From Chloranthus sessilifolius (taxonomy: Eukaryota > Streptophyta > Magnoliopsida > Chloranthales > Chloranthaceae): 64,000 nucleotides of DNA. The stretch covers positions 40,871,810 to 40,935,809 of the forward strand of contig CM037593.1 in assembly GCA_021018995.1 (NCBI GenBank), read 5' to 3'. Positions 23,994 to 37,568 of the stretch are shown piece after piece (the first letter of the stretch is position 1; each line of letters starts with the position of its first letter). The position numbers were made by a program, and so were the translations under genes. The notes below the pieces were generated by a model that saw only the letters and a program-made list of their open reading frames with translations, searched no databases and was not told the origin of the DNA.

Positions 23994-26900
23994 CTGCCAT
24001 AAGTCAACCACAATAAACCAATTACTACAAGGACTGTAACCAGATATTTAGAAATAAGTCCATAAGAACGATGATAGGTAAACAAATTATTGCTATGTGG
24101 ACTGTAAAATCGAGAGGCTCGAAAAAAAAATTACTGTGCTTTCTTTATATAGATTTAGTTTTATGTTGTGGTTCTTTAAAAAAATCATGAGGTAAACCTA
24201 ATCAAACTGGCACATTAGCTATGGAAAGACAAGGAAGTGGCAAGACGGCAATGATAGAAGTAGGATGCTTGCACATAAATATATTCATATGATGCATGTA
24301 TGAATATAGGTTTATCAATCTTCGTGTGGTCTAAGTATTGTTGCACATGTGCATGCGTTTGTATAAAATTTATTTGTATGTTGTATGTGGATAATACTGA
24401 GATATATCCTCCAATATGCATTGGTATAAAAGTGATGCGAACTTTAGATCTGCTGCTTGAATCATGGTAGGATAAAGAGGCGTCAAAAGAAACTGGACCG
24501 TGAATGAGATTTTAAAAAATGCCCGTTAAAGACCCGTTTGATAAAAAAGAAAAAAATCCAAAATTTATTAGGGTTTTCAACTTTCAATCCCGTCACTTTT
24601 ATGTTTGGCCTATTTTGAATTGTCAAACAATGTCGGATTGATGCGAAATTGGTCATATTTGAAAGCTTATCGAAGTAGCTTTCCAACAAGCCAAAAAACG
24701 TGCAATTCCGACAAGTATTGAAGAAGTCATGGTTTTAAGCACAAAAAGTGACGAATTTCAAGAATCCTAATTGAATTAGGATTAGTCTCTTTTATTATTT
24801 TATTTTAAAAGAATTAAAATATTTCTTTTATTTGAATTAGGAATTAGAGTTATACTAGGATTTCTAATTTTATACATTGGTTAGTTTATTTAAAGACTTG
24901 TAAACACTTTTATTATAACTTTTTGGTTAATGAAAATTGCTTATGCACAATTGAGAGTTCTAAACTTTCGTAAGGGTGTGATCCTCTCAAACGGAGAGAG
25001 ATTCTTCGATTCCCGCTTGCGGTTTGGTGCGAGGCCAACTCTTCTTCCATCTCTATCTTCTTTAGATCTACGGTTTGCGTAAGTAGCATAATCCTAGTTA
25101 TTTTATTTATTTCATAAAATTTAAAATCAACCTATTTGTTCTTCATAAATCATTATTAGCCTTTTAATTTTGTTCGGTATCAAGAGAACCCGCTTGCAAG
25201 TTCGTCCGACACCTTAAACTATCGGAGATCTAGCCGTTCATAAGAACCCTAATCTTCTAGATCCGCGATAGGGAACGTACACGAAAGTAACGCTATTTTA
25301 GGCCGAAATTTAAGCATCTAATTGGATTTCTAAAAATTTTCATGAGAATTTGTTATGAGAAATTGTTATTTTAATTGATTAAATTAATTCTAATCCTAAT
25401 ATCAGCCCTAGCATTGCACTTAGTAAGTTCCCACATCAAATTGGTATCAGAGAATCAGTTTAGTTTTAGGGATTAGGCGTTCATATAGGTTTTAGATTTA
25501 TTTTGTTATTAATTCAGATTTGTCTAGGGTCTGTCTAGCTCGTGTCTGACTTTTGTCTGGTTTTTGTCTGATTTTTTCGTCTAACTTTCATCTGATTTTT
25601 TTTTGTCTGATTTTTGTCTGGATTTTCCATCTAGTTTTGTCTAAAAAATTTCTTCTAACTTTTGTCTGAGTTTTTTTTTTTTTAAGCTTTCGTCTATTTT
25701 TTTTTTGTCTAGATTTCATTTAGCCTTTATCTAATTTTGTCTTACATCGTCATGGATCTCGATAGGATAGAAGCCCTTCTTAATGATTTTGGTAGCCTTT
25801 TCATAACTCACCAGGAGGATTTAAAAATCCGTCATACTCAAAACCATAGTCGGACTTCCCAACTTGAGTCAATGAGCACCTACACTAAAGGGAGCTCTAA
25901 TTTATGGGTTCCACTATCGAAACCCGTGATTACTCCTCTGAATCCCCAAATTGCTACATCAATAGGAGTAAGTGTTGAGAACCCTAAACCTTGTAGTCGT
26001 AACAAGTGCTATAAGTGTCAAGGACTCGGGCAATTTGCATACCAATGCCCCACAAAATTTCTCACTCCGAATTTATTGACTAAAAGAGTGAGTCCTAAGG
26101 AGCCGGAGAATAGGGAAGTGGAAGAAGTGTACGACCCTAGTACCGTGCTGAGTGAAGAGGAGATAGAAGAAGTTGAAAAAAGTCTAGTTTGTGTTAAAGA
26201 AACTTCTATTTCCCTTATGAGTAGAGATGTTGAGTCACCCACACGTGAACCAATCGAGTCACTTGCCTATGAGTCATTGGTACCCATAGAGTTGGGTACA
26301 CACGACTTGTTGGTGCCCCTTGAATTGAGTGCACGTGAGTCCATCGAACTGGGTACACAAGAACCATTAGGGTCAATTGAATCGAGTACACGTGAACCAA
26401 CGAACTGGGTACACAAGAACCATTAGGGTCCATTGAATCGAGTACCCCAAAGTCTTTGGTCTTGATTGAAGCGAGTACACACGAGTTAATCGAGTTGAGT
26501 GTACATGAGCCATTAGTGCCCCTTGCGTCATTCACACATGAGTCGTTAGTGTCAGTAGCATGGATCAAAATATAAATCATCTGGAATACATATCGGTTTG
26601 GACCTCAAATCTGATACAATGGGTTTTTATCGCCCCCGTGAAAAAACAGTCAAATTATCGTTCAATGTATCGTTCGTATCGTCCGTATCGTTCAATGTAT
26701 CGGACGATAATTTGAAATTATTGTCTGATAATTTCAAATTATCGGTTTTAATGTTTTTTTTGTTTTTTTGTTTTTTTTTTTTTGGGAAAAAATCGGAGAG
26801 TATCGTCCGGAACCGTCATTGTCGTCAAATCGTATCGGTTTTGAACTGAACGATACGTGTCAACAGATTTTGATCCTTAGTCGATGAGTGTCACTTACAC

Positions 26901-29900
26901 ATATGCCTATAGAGTTTGTAGATGCACATGCACCTTATTTAGGCCTAGCAATAAAACCTTCAGGCCCATTCCTTGATGCCCATCCACCTGAGCTCAATCC
27001 TATCTACTCATTGATTTCCACATACACGCTTGAGCAATATGTGAAGAAGTTAGATGGAAAAGTTTTGGGAGATCCATATTTTGTTACCAAGGTAAAGACA
27101 CATCAAGCACATCAAGAGTATCTTTTTAAGTGGAAAGAAAAACCGAAAATTGATAACATTTGAACTGCAAGAAGAATGCAATCTAAGAAACATTAGGCAT
27201 ACCTCATCCAGTGGAAGGGTAAGCTGAATACTAGAACACACATATATTTTCTCCCAATGTCCATTCATCAAAGGTCATCAGAGTCTGCATCCACTTTTAC
27301 ATATTGCATTCATGAGTTACAAGCTGAGATTAAGAAAAGAATTAATTTAAAGAATGAAAAATACAAATTCTCTGCAGATTCTCACAAACGGTTCAAAGAA
27401 TTTCAAGTGAGTGATTTTGTGATGGTTCGAAATAGACCCGAGCGATTCCCTCAAGGAGTTGCAAAGAAGTTACAAGATCGCAGTGTTCGACCCTATCAGA
27501 TCTTGAAGCGTGTCGGTTCTAATGCTTACATCTTAGATCTTCAGTCGGATTTGGGGATTAGCACGACTTTCAACGTGGAGGACTTTGTTCCATTCCATGG
27601 CCCTTCAACGATCCCCCCTTTGAGCCTTCTACATCTTATGAACCAATAATTTTCCTACCCACATTGTTACCCCCACCTATTTGGCAAACTCGTGAGATCA
27701 TCGAAGATGTGCTGGATGATCAGATTATTTCCACCAACCAAGGGGGACTTCAGAAGTATTTGGTCAAGTGAAAGAACAAGAGTGATTCAAAGAATACGTG
27801 GATTACACAAGAGTTTCAGCAAATTGACCCGATTCTCTTGGAGCTCTACCACAACTAGTATTCATTGGGAATGCATCCTTCTAACCTGGGGAGAGTTGAT
27901 GGGGACGTCCGATTCAAGCCACTTCCGATCGAGGTTCCCTATATATTGTCTGTGATCACGACTGTGAATATCCATGCCAACCAAAGTTCGAGGTCGAACT
28001 TTTTCAAAGTAGAGGGGATTGATGCGAACTTTAGATCCACCTGTTTGAATCGTGGTAGGATAAAAAGGAGACGTCAAAAGAGAAAGTGGACCCGCGAATG
28101 AGTTTTTAAAAAATGCCCGTTAAAGACTCGTTTGATAAAAAAGAAGAAAATCCAAAATTTATTAGTCTTCAACTTTCAATTCCGTCACTTTTATGTTTGG
28201 CCTATTTTGAATTGTCAAACAAAGTCGGATTGATATGAAATTGATCATATTTGAAAGCTTATCGAAGTAGCTTTCCAACGAGCCAAAAAACGTGCAATTC
28301 CGACACGTATTGAAGAAGTAATGGTCAGTTTTCGAAAGCTGCACAGAAAGTGATGAATTTCAAGAATCCTAATTGAATTAGGATAAGTCTCTTTTATTAT
28401 TTTATTTTAGAAAATAAGAGTTGTTTCTTTTATTAGAAATAGGATTAGTTTCCTTATTGTTTTAGGACTTTATTGTTTTAGAAGAATTAGGATATTTCTT
28501 TTATTTGAATTAGGAATTAGAGTTATACTAGGATTTCTAATTTTATGCATTGGTTAGCATATTTAAAGACTTGTAAACACTTTTATTATAACTTTTTGGC
28601 TAATGAAAATTGCTTATGCACAATTGAGAGTTCTAAACTTTCGTGAGGGTGTGATTCTCTCAAACGGAGAGAGATTCTTCGATTCCCGCTTGCGGTTTGG
28701 TACGAGGCCAACTCTTCTTCCATCTCTATCTTCTTTAGATCTACGGTTTGCATAAGTAGCATAATCCTAGTTATTTTATTTATTTCATAAAATTCAAAAT
28801 CAACCTATTTGTTCTTCATAAATCATTATTAGCCTTTTAATTTTGTTCGGTATCAAGAGAACCCGCTTGCGAATTTGTTCGACACCTTAAACTATCGGAG
28901 ATCTAGCCGTTCATAAGAACCCTAATCTTCTAGATCCGCGATAGGGAACGTACACGAAAGTAACGCTATTTTAGGCCGGAATTTAAGCATCTAATTGGAT
29001 TTCTAAAAAAATTCATGAGAATTTGTTATGAGAAATTGTTATTTTAATTGATTAAATTAATTTTAATCCTAATCTCAGCCCTAGAATTGCATTTAGTAAG
29101 TTCCCACATCAAAAAGTCTGACAAAATAGAGTACAAATTCATGTTATCGAATATGACTTTGCTTTGTCCAATATTGAATTTTAACACCTGTATAATCCAA
29201 AACCAAAAGATACAATACGATACGTCTCACCATCGGAACTGAATGGGAGGGGCCCCTGATATTGAAATTCTAAACCTTGTTGTACCATATAACTATGAAT
29301 TCAAATGTACTTACATATACATACTTGTCCCATATATATATACTAATAAAAGTGCGCATGCGTTGCACGTGTTGATCTATAAAATTATTAAAAAAATAAA
29401 TATGTTTTTGATATTTTTATGATCATTTTTCTTTCAATCATTGACACAATAGATCTTGAGATCATGGTCCTATCACCATACGGTAAGATTTTGATTCCAT
29501 GTGATAGACCTCCTGAAAAGTGATTCAAAGAACCACGCTTGATAATACATCCATGATCATGTGAATTTTTGAGATGTGTGTCACATGAAATCAAAGTATG
29601 ACCATTTGATTGTAGGCTCATGATCTCAAAATCTATTATGTCGAAAAATTTAATGAAATGATCTCCATCAAGTAGTCTCAACCACGGTTCAAATGCATGA
29701 ACTTATGCACTGTTGATGGCTTTGAATAGGTGGTGGAGATCATTTTTTGTCTCAAACTTCAACACAATAGATTTTGAGATCATGGTTCACCATCACACAA
29801 TATTATTTAATTTCATGTGCTAGGCCACCCGAAAAGTGGTTCAAGCATAACATTTGATGTACGCCCATAATCAGATTCCTTTTTTAGAATATGCGTCATG

Positions 29901-31859
29901 TGGAATCAAAATTTGTTCGTTTGATGATACATTGATGATCTCAAGATCTATTATGTTGAATATTTGGATGAAAATGATCTCTATCGTATGTTAAATGAGA
30001 TGATAGAGATCTTTTTTCGTCTCAATCTTAAATAAAAATAAATCTTGAGATCATGGCCCCACCATCAAATGGTAAGATTTGGATTTCACATGACAAATCT
30101 CTTGAAAAGTGATCCGTGAACCATATTTTATTAGCCTCATGATCATGTTCCTATATTGGGATGCGCACCACGTGAAATCAAAATATGACAGTCTGATGGT
30201 AGGCCCATGATCTAAGATATATTATGGTGAAGATTTGGATGAATAAAAATCCCCCCCTCATATAAATTTAAAAAGAGAAATGGGAAGATGCATCTGAATG
30301 AAGGTGTGGAGTGCTGCATCCGGATGCCACGTGGCATGATCAATTCAAAACAATACCCGTTTTGAGTTGATCAGTCTGGACATGACTTTAAAAACTTCAA
30401 CTTTTTTGGCCTCCATTTGATGAATCAAAGATAAAGTGACCTCCAAACCAACTAAGTCCATTGATTTTGAGTACCTTTGAGCAAATTTTCGATGTTGATT
30501 ATGCATCCGATCATGTGCCCAATTTTTTTGTGTAGTACTTGATCAATCATTAGATTACAATTTTTAAATCAGACGGCTCAAATTGTATTTTCACATGGCA
30601 TAATTTCCCAAAATATCAAGCCTTTCTTTTAAACCATGTGCAAAAGCTAACTACTATGGTACAAGTAATGGCTCCATCAAATTTTATATTAGACCACGGC
30701 TCTCTCTCTCTCTCATAAGGTTCTTAAAGACGTTTCTTTTTATAATAAGGTACCTTTATTTTCAACTCTAAGAATCTTGAAATTTTGGTCCTAGCATGAG
30801 ACTGTCAGATTTTGATAGTATGCCCATGATGTCAAGACCCCTTATGCTTGAGTGTGATATAGGTCATGTGATTTTAGAGTCATATTTTAAATTAGTGTGC
30901 CATGTGGAATAAAATTATGATCGTCTACTGATATGCCCATGATTTCAAGATCAACTTTTTGAAAGATTGGGGTAAAAAATTATCTCCATCCTATGATTCA
31001 AAGCGATCAATGCATGGAGGTTAGATAAGGCCCTATTCAATAGAAATCTTGGGGTAAATTTTTTATTTTACTTTCCATTGGGTGGTTTTAAAGGAAAAAC
31101 ACGAGAAGTTCCAAAAGTAAAATTTAAAGTCTAGTTTTAAGCAAGAGAGATTTTAGGAGATATTAAATAAAGAGAGCAATTACTTGCACTCGCTTTTTAA
31201 GTGATTGCACCTAGGTTTAAAAAAAGATTGTATTTAGGGACATGTGACATGTGAAAGCATAATCTGGTAAGTTCATGATCTATAGACCCTTAGTGGATCA
31301 GATTGGCATGAAATATAATCTTCATCATGTGATTAAATATAGTCAAAGGCTATTATTTGATTCAACGGTTGACAACAATAGATCATATGATAAATATCGT
31401 GTTTTGCTCCAATCTTTTCTACTAAGGATCTATAGATCATGAACTTTAAATAAGACGACCTAGATTGCATTTTCACATGTCACATGTCCCAAAATTACAA
31501 AGTCTTCCTTTAACTTCGGTGCAATCACTTAAGCATCGTGTGCAAGTAATGGCACCATAAATAAAATTTAGGAGATATTTATGATTTCGGATTCTTAGGC
31601 TATTTTTTTTTTCTCATTTAAATGTCTAATTTTAAGCCAGATAAATCTCAGGAGATATTAAATAAAGCGGTGGAGTGATTTTAGGAGATATTTATAAAAT
31701 AAAGGAAAAAGTCTTGCAATGGAATTAAGATTTTATTTTCTTTATTAAATTATAGGGGTATATAAGGAGTTATTTTAGGGGTAGATTAGGTTAATGAGGG
31801 GTATTTTGTTCCAAAATTATGGAAACACAAGATTGACAGAAAGTGGAGAATTATTCGTG

Positions 31860-31936
<77 letters not shown>

Positions 31937-32031
31937 GTAACTACGTATGCATGTATGGATACACATGCATAGACATCTATTTATCTATGTATAAGTACAT
32001 AGAGAGATGTGTGTACATATGATGCTTGAAC

Positions 32032-32095
<64 letters not shown>

Positions 32096-32194
32096 GTAAC
32101 TAAGTATGCATGTATGGATGCACATGCATAGACGTCTATTTATCTATGTATAAGTATATAGAGAGATGTGTGTACATACAATGCTTGAACTGCC

Positions 32195-32249
<55 letters not shown>

Positions 32250-34309
32250 CCCGGGACTATGCGTCTGAATGCATCTCTAAGCGCTGCACTTGGTCCCCAT
32301 CACGAGGATTGGGTGCCACGGCAAGTTGGACAAGATCTATCAGGGGCTATAAAAAAAATTGCATGATCTAATGCATATCCACTGTTGAAAATGTGGTCAA
32401 AGGTGCTTAAATTTAATACACGAGGTTGTTTGGGTGTTACCATATCTTTGACCAATGAAATGAGGGCCAAAAGAGTTTTAAAAAGTAACAACCCAAATTG
32501 GCGGCACGTGATCTGGCACCCGGACGCAGCATTTTTGGGCTGTGTCCAGGTGCATATCCCTGCCGCTCATATGTATTTGGTGGCCTGCTCTCAAGGTCTA
32601 GGTAAAGTAACTTCACTTAGACCCATGCTAGTTGGCTGCCACGCGGATTACATGAATGGCTGCCACGTGAATGAGCGGGTTGATGACCAACAAAAAGAAT
32701 TCATAAAACAATTATATATATCCCCACAGCAATGGTCGACAAATGTTGATTACTATTTTACCGCTGATTTGGGGATTATACAATATAGATTTGGTGGCTT
32801 GTACACAGAACAAAGCTGTATAAGAAGCATATTTTATACATGTATCAAAATTAAATTGGGGCTTCATCCCCCACTCTGCTATATGTGGCTACGCCCCTGT
32901 CCACAGTCAACGGTGTTAACCATGCCAAACTGCATGGTGAAACTATATTTGGTCTCACCGTTCATTTTTTTTTGCACAGTTGATTCATTTGATAGCGTGT
33001 TTTTTTTTCTTTTTTCTTTTTTTCAATAGTCCTCATCCTCATCATTGAGCTGCTCTTCACGTGGCACCCAATCATGTAATTGGGTGCACCATGGATCATA
33101 ATATCGTCCAATACCGATACATATCGATTTTGGACTTGAACGATACAATACATTGGGTTTTTATCGCCACCCTTAAAAAACAGTCAAATTATCGTTCAAT
33201 GTATCGTTCGTATTGGACGATAATTTGAAATTATTGTCCGATAATTTCAAAATATTGGTTTTGATGTTTTTTTTTTTTTTTTTTGGGGAAAAACCGGAAA
33301 GTATCGTCCGGGACCGATACGTATCGGTTTTGGGGCGGGACGATACGTATCGAAAAACCGAGATTTTGATCCATGGGGTGCACTGTGGGCCTAGGTATGT
33401 TACCTAGACCATGAGAACAGGCTACCTTTACCCTATATATATATACTAGTGGACCCTGCACGTGCGATGCACGTGAGAGCCGTTTATTTGGAAAATGAAC
33501 AGTTACAATGTAAATTTAAAAAATATTTTTTGCATTTAAAAAAGAAATCATTGGGCACCGAAATTTCGGTTTGGTTGGGACCGAAACCGAATCCATTTTT
33601 TTCACTGAAATTTTGGGATTTCGGCCACAAATCCCGGACAAAATTTTGGCCAAAATGTGGTGGGCCAGGCCAAAGTTTCAGTGCCAATACTTTTTTGTGT
33701 TTTGTTTTAAAACCCAAAATTATCGGCTTTCAAAATATCGGCCGATAATTTGGTGATTAGCAAATTATCGGCCGAGAATTTGAAGGCCGCGATTTTTGAC
33801 CAAAAATTTTGGGATTTCGTTTCGGTGGGGTCCAAAACCGATGCATTTCAGTCGAAATTTTGATCCATGACCCCAACTAAAATAAAGTACTTATCATTTG
33901 GGATGAAGGTGTCAAACTCAGTATTGAGTATCGGTCCATGGAGGACAGATACGAATCGGCCGATACCTATCGGCCATTTTAAAAAAAAATTAAAAACGCA
34001 AGGTGTCGGCGCAAACCGATATGTATCGGCCGATACCCAATACATATTGGCCGATACAGGCCCGTATCAAACGATATTGATACCAAGTTGGAGGACCGAG
34101 AAGTATCAGAATCGATACGTATCGCCGTTATGTATCGGTATCGCCCAGGACGTCATACCTCATAGCATGGATCAAAATTTCGACCGAAATCCCAATATTT
34201 CAGCAGAAACGAATTGGTTTTGAACGCCACCGAAATTTTGGGATTTTGGCCGAAAATCCCGAACGAAATTTCGGCCGAAATATTGTAGGCCAGGCCGAAA
34301 TTTCGGTGC

Positions 34310-34389
<80 letters not shown>

Positions 34390-34528
34390 TTTGTTTTATT
34401 ATTTTTTTATTTTTTAAACCCAAAATTATCGGCCGATAATTTGAAGGCTGATAATTTTCGGTGTAAAAAAAATAAAAAAATTAATCATTAGGCACTGAAA
34501 TTTCAGTGAAAATTTCGGTTCCCATATA

Positions 34529-34584
<56 letters not shown>

Positions 34585-36268
34585 GTTTTATTATTTTTTT
34601 ATTTTTTAAACCCAAAATTATCGGCCGATAATTTCACGGGTGTTAACTTTTGGTGTAAAAAATTAAAAATTAATCATTAAACCGAAATTTGTTCCCTATA
34701 TATATAAACCCAAAATTATCAGTCGATAATTTGATGATTAGCAAATTATCGGCCGAGAATTTGAAGGCCGTGATTTTTGACTGAAAATTTCAGGGTTTTC
34801 GTTTCGGTGAGATCCGAAACCGATGCGTTTCGGCCGAAATTTTGATCCATGACCCCAACTAAAATGAGTGTTTATCATTTGGGATCGAGGTGTCAAACTC
34901 GTTATTGGTATCGGGGATCAATCTATGGAGGACCGATACGAATCAACCGATACAGATACGTATCGGTCCTTGTGAAAAAAAAAATACCCAAGGTCTCGCC
35001 ACAAACCGATACGAGCCTGTATCAGCCGATACCAAGTTGGAGGACCGAGAAATATCAGAACCGATACGTATCGGTTTGGTGAAAAACCAATATGTATCGC
35101 CGTTATGTATCGGTATCGCCCAAGATATCATGCCTTACAGCGTGGATCAAATTTCGGCCGAAACGAATCGGTTTCGAACCCTTCCGAAATTTCGGGATTT
35201 TGGCCGAAAATCCCGGACGAAATTTCGGCCAAAATCTTGTGGTCCAAGCCGAAATTTTCTTTTTTTAAAAACTCAAAATTATTGGCCGATAATATGATGA
35301 TTAAATATCTACCGATAATTTGATGATTAAATATCGACCAATGATCTTTTTTTAATAACCCAAAATTATTGGCCGATAATATGATGATTAAATACTGACC
35401 GATAATTTGATGATTAGCACATGATAGGCCAATAACTTCAAATTATCGGCCGAAAATTTTGTGTTTAAAAAAAAAAAATCATTGGGCACCGAAATTTCGA
35501 TGGAAATTTCTGTTTCGGTTGGGACCGGTTAAGAAAGAGTTTGCTAAAAACCAAAAACCTTAAGAAAGAGGGTTTGCTAAAGACCAAAGAGTACCTTTAA
35601 ATCCACCCACCAAATCTTTGAGTTCACCCACGTTGAAACACATTGACTACGTTGAATCAGACGATGGAGATCGTTTGTCGTCCCAATCTTTCCCACGATG
35701 GATCTTGAGATCATGGGTGTAGCATCAACCAGTCGGTTTTTTTATTTCATGTGATACACACCCAAAAAAGTGACCTTAAAATCAATTTTGAGTGTGCACG
35801 TGATGTTATCACTTTTCTAAGATGTGTGCTACGTGAATAAAACATTGATCTTCTGATAGTACTCCCATGATCTCAAGATCCATCATGTGAAAGATTGGGA
35901 GGATAAACGATCTCCCTCATCTAATTGCACGCAGCCCATGTGTTTCAGTGTGGGTGAACTGAACGATTCGGTGGGTGGATTTAAAGAAACCAAAAATCAA
36001 AACAATCAAAAGTAGAAATTTTTGTCTTGTAGCGATAGAACCCAAAAATAGAAGTGGAGATTTTGTCTCTTTGCTTTGCTTTTTGAGGGTTTGCTAACAT
36101 AAACCAGAAACCACAAAATAAATTGCTTTGCTGTTTTTGAGGATTTGCTGACATAAACTATGAAGGTTTGCTAACATACACTATAAACCATTGGGTTTTG
36201 TCTTGTAGCGATAGAACCGTAAAACCAATAGAACCGAAATTTGTCGTTTGCTTCCCTCTTTTTAAAGG

Positions 36269-36303
<35 letters not shown>

Positions 36304-37125
36304 CCTTCGGGCAGTGAATTGGATCTGATGAGTGGTAACAACTAGCTCCTTTGCAGGATGGGTATCCGCCCTACCTGGTTACCAACCAATTCCTAGTTGA
36401 GGGATAAATAAATAAATATATATATATATATATATATATATGAGAAATGGGAATATGCATTTGGACGCGCAACGCTGACCATGTGTTTGAATGCTAGATC
36501 ACATGCCACGTGGCACGTGATCACGAGTTACACCCATCCTGGTTCACCCAGCACCTTAAGGTTTTAAGAAAAAAAGTTTATTTTTTGACCATTTTGCCCT
36601 TCAAAACTCAAGTCAAAGTCTCCCATATGCCGCCTAAACTTGGTGCATTGAATTTTTGCACCTTTGACTAACATTTGATGGTGGATAAATACCAAGGATC
36701 AAAATTTCGAGTAAAATTTTGGTTTCAAGCTTGGCCGAAACCGAAAATTTGAACCGAAATTTCCGCCGAAAACTGAAAATTTGGCTGAAATTTTGGATCC
36801 CATACAAATTTGGACCGAAATTTCGGTCCAAATTATCGTTTCGGTGGGGACCAAAACCGATAATTTCGGCCGAAATTTTGATCCTTGATAAATACCCTAT
36901 CAATTTTTTTAGAATGGACCTGATCGACCTTGGGCAAGAACCATGTGTCGAATATATATATATATATATATATATAGGGTAATGATCACCTGACTCGAGT
37001 CAGTCACACTCGAGTCATGAGTGACTCGAGCAGGAGACCGTCAGATTGTGGTCAAACGTTAACCGCGAGGTGATCTAACGGTCACCCGCTCGAGTCATGC
37101 GTGACTCAAGTCACGTGATCATTAC

Positions 37126-37211
<86 letters not shown>

Positions 37212-37537
37212 GGAGAGTGAGGAGCATATTTTATGTTTCTATAAATGTTGTGCTAATGTTTATAACTGCGCTTTTCATTAATAAGATAACTAAATAAAAA
37301 GCAATTGTTTGTGTGTATCTTGTGTAAGAAATAAGGGTGGGAACTTACTTGTTGAACGTAACTTTCATAAGTATTGCAGACCCCATTTTAGTATGTAGTA
37401 TTTTGTTTCTTTTCTTCCTTATTCTGCCCTCCACCTAGAAGCCCCCCATTTATAATTGAAAAAGAAACCAAGAAAATGTTAGAACAGACTGATATTTTTC
37501 AAACAAAAACCTCCCAAACATATAAAAAACTAAAAGA

Positions 37538-37568
<31 letters not shown>

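Larger units (their letters stand above)
24433..29111 (+). mobile_element. Deletion-derivative chromovirus (Ty3/gypsy) with 5-bp TSD
   Basis: This 4,679-bp element is flanked by a perfect AAAAG duplication (24428-24432 and 29112-29116). Both LTRs start TGATGCGAAC and end CCCACATCA. It has an initiator-Met primer site and a polypurine tract GTAGAGGGGAT before 28020. Inside are gag and the integrase C-terminus with chromodomain, but protease, RT, RNase H and the integrase core are missing. It sits in intron 2 of the DUF3531 gene, about 440 bp upstream of exon 3, in the opposite orientation. Confidence 0.9.
33870..35146. repeat. Tandem segmental duplication containing MITEs
   Basis: The segment ACCCCAACTAAAAT ... 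GTATCGCCGTTATGTATCGG ... (A/G)TGGATC occurs twice, at 33870-34170 and 34852-35146, each time following a MITE right end (GATCCATG) and leading into a new MITE left end. The unit is therefore about 1 kb: spacer of about 295 bp plus MITE. The spacers contain many CCGATACGTATCGG-type palindromes. Confidence 0.8.

Noticed and set aside
29335-29375. Helitron left end
   Set aside because: Resemblance is limited to a TATATATACTA-plus-GCACGTG phrase; no 3' hairpin or CTRR terminus, and no Rep/helicase motifs nearby.
29421-30250. CRISPR-like array of repeats
   Set aside because: Units are about 250-bp inverted repeats in a plant genome with diverged copies; there are no short identical repeats with unique spacers.
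32385-33029. 214-codon plus-strand open frame
   Set aside because: It reads through MITE-like DNA with a T-rich end; no domain, no supported splice or promoter context.
34172-34423. Frames made of repeated Tyr-Ile
   Set aside because: Translation of (AT)n microsatellite; the same applies at 36719-37297, 37499-37681 and 57878-58086.
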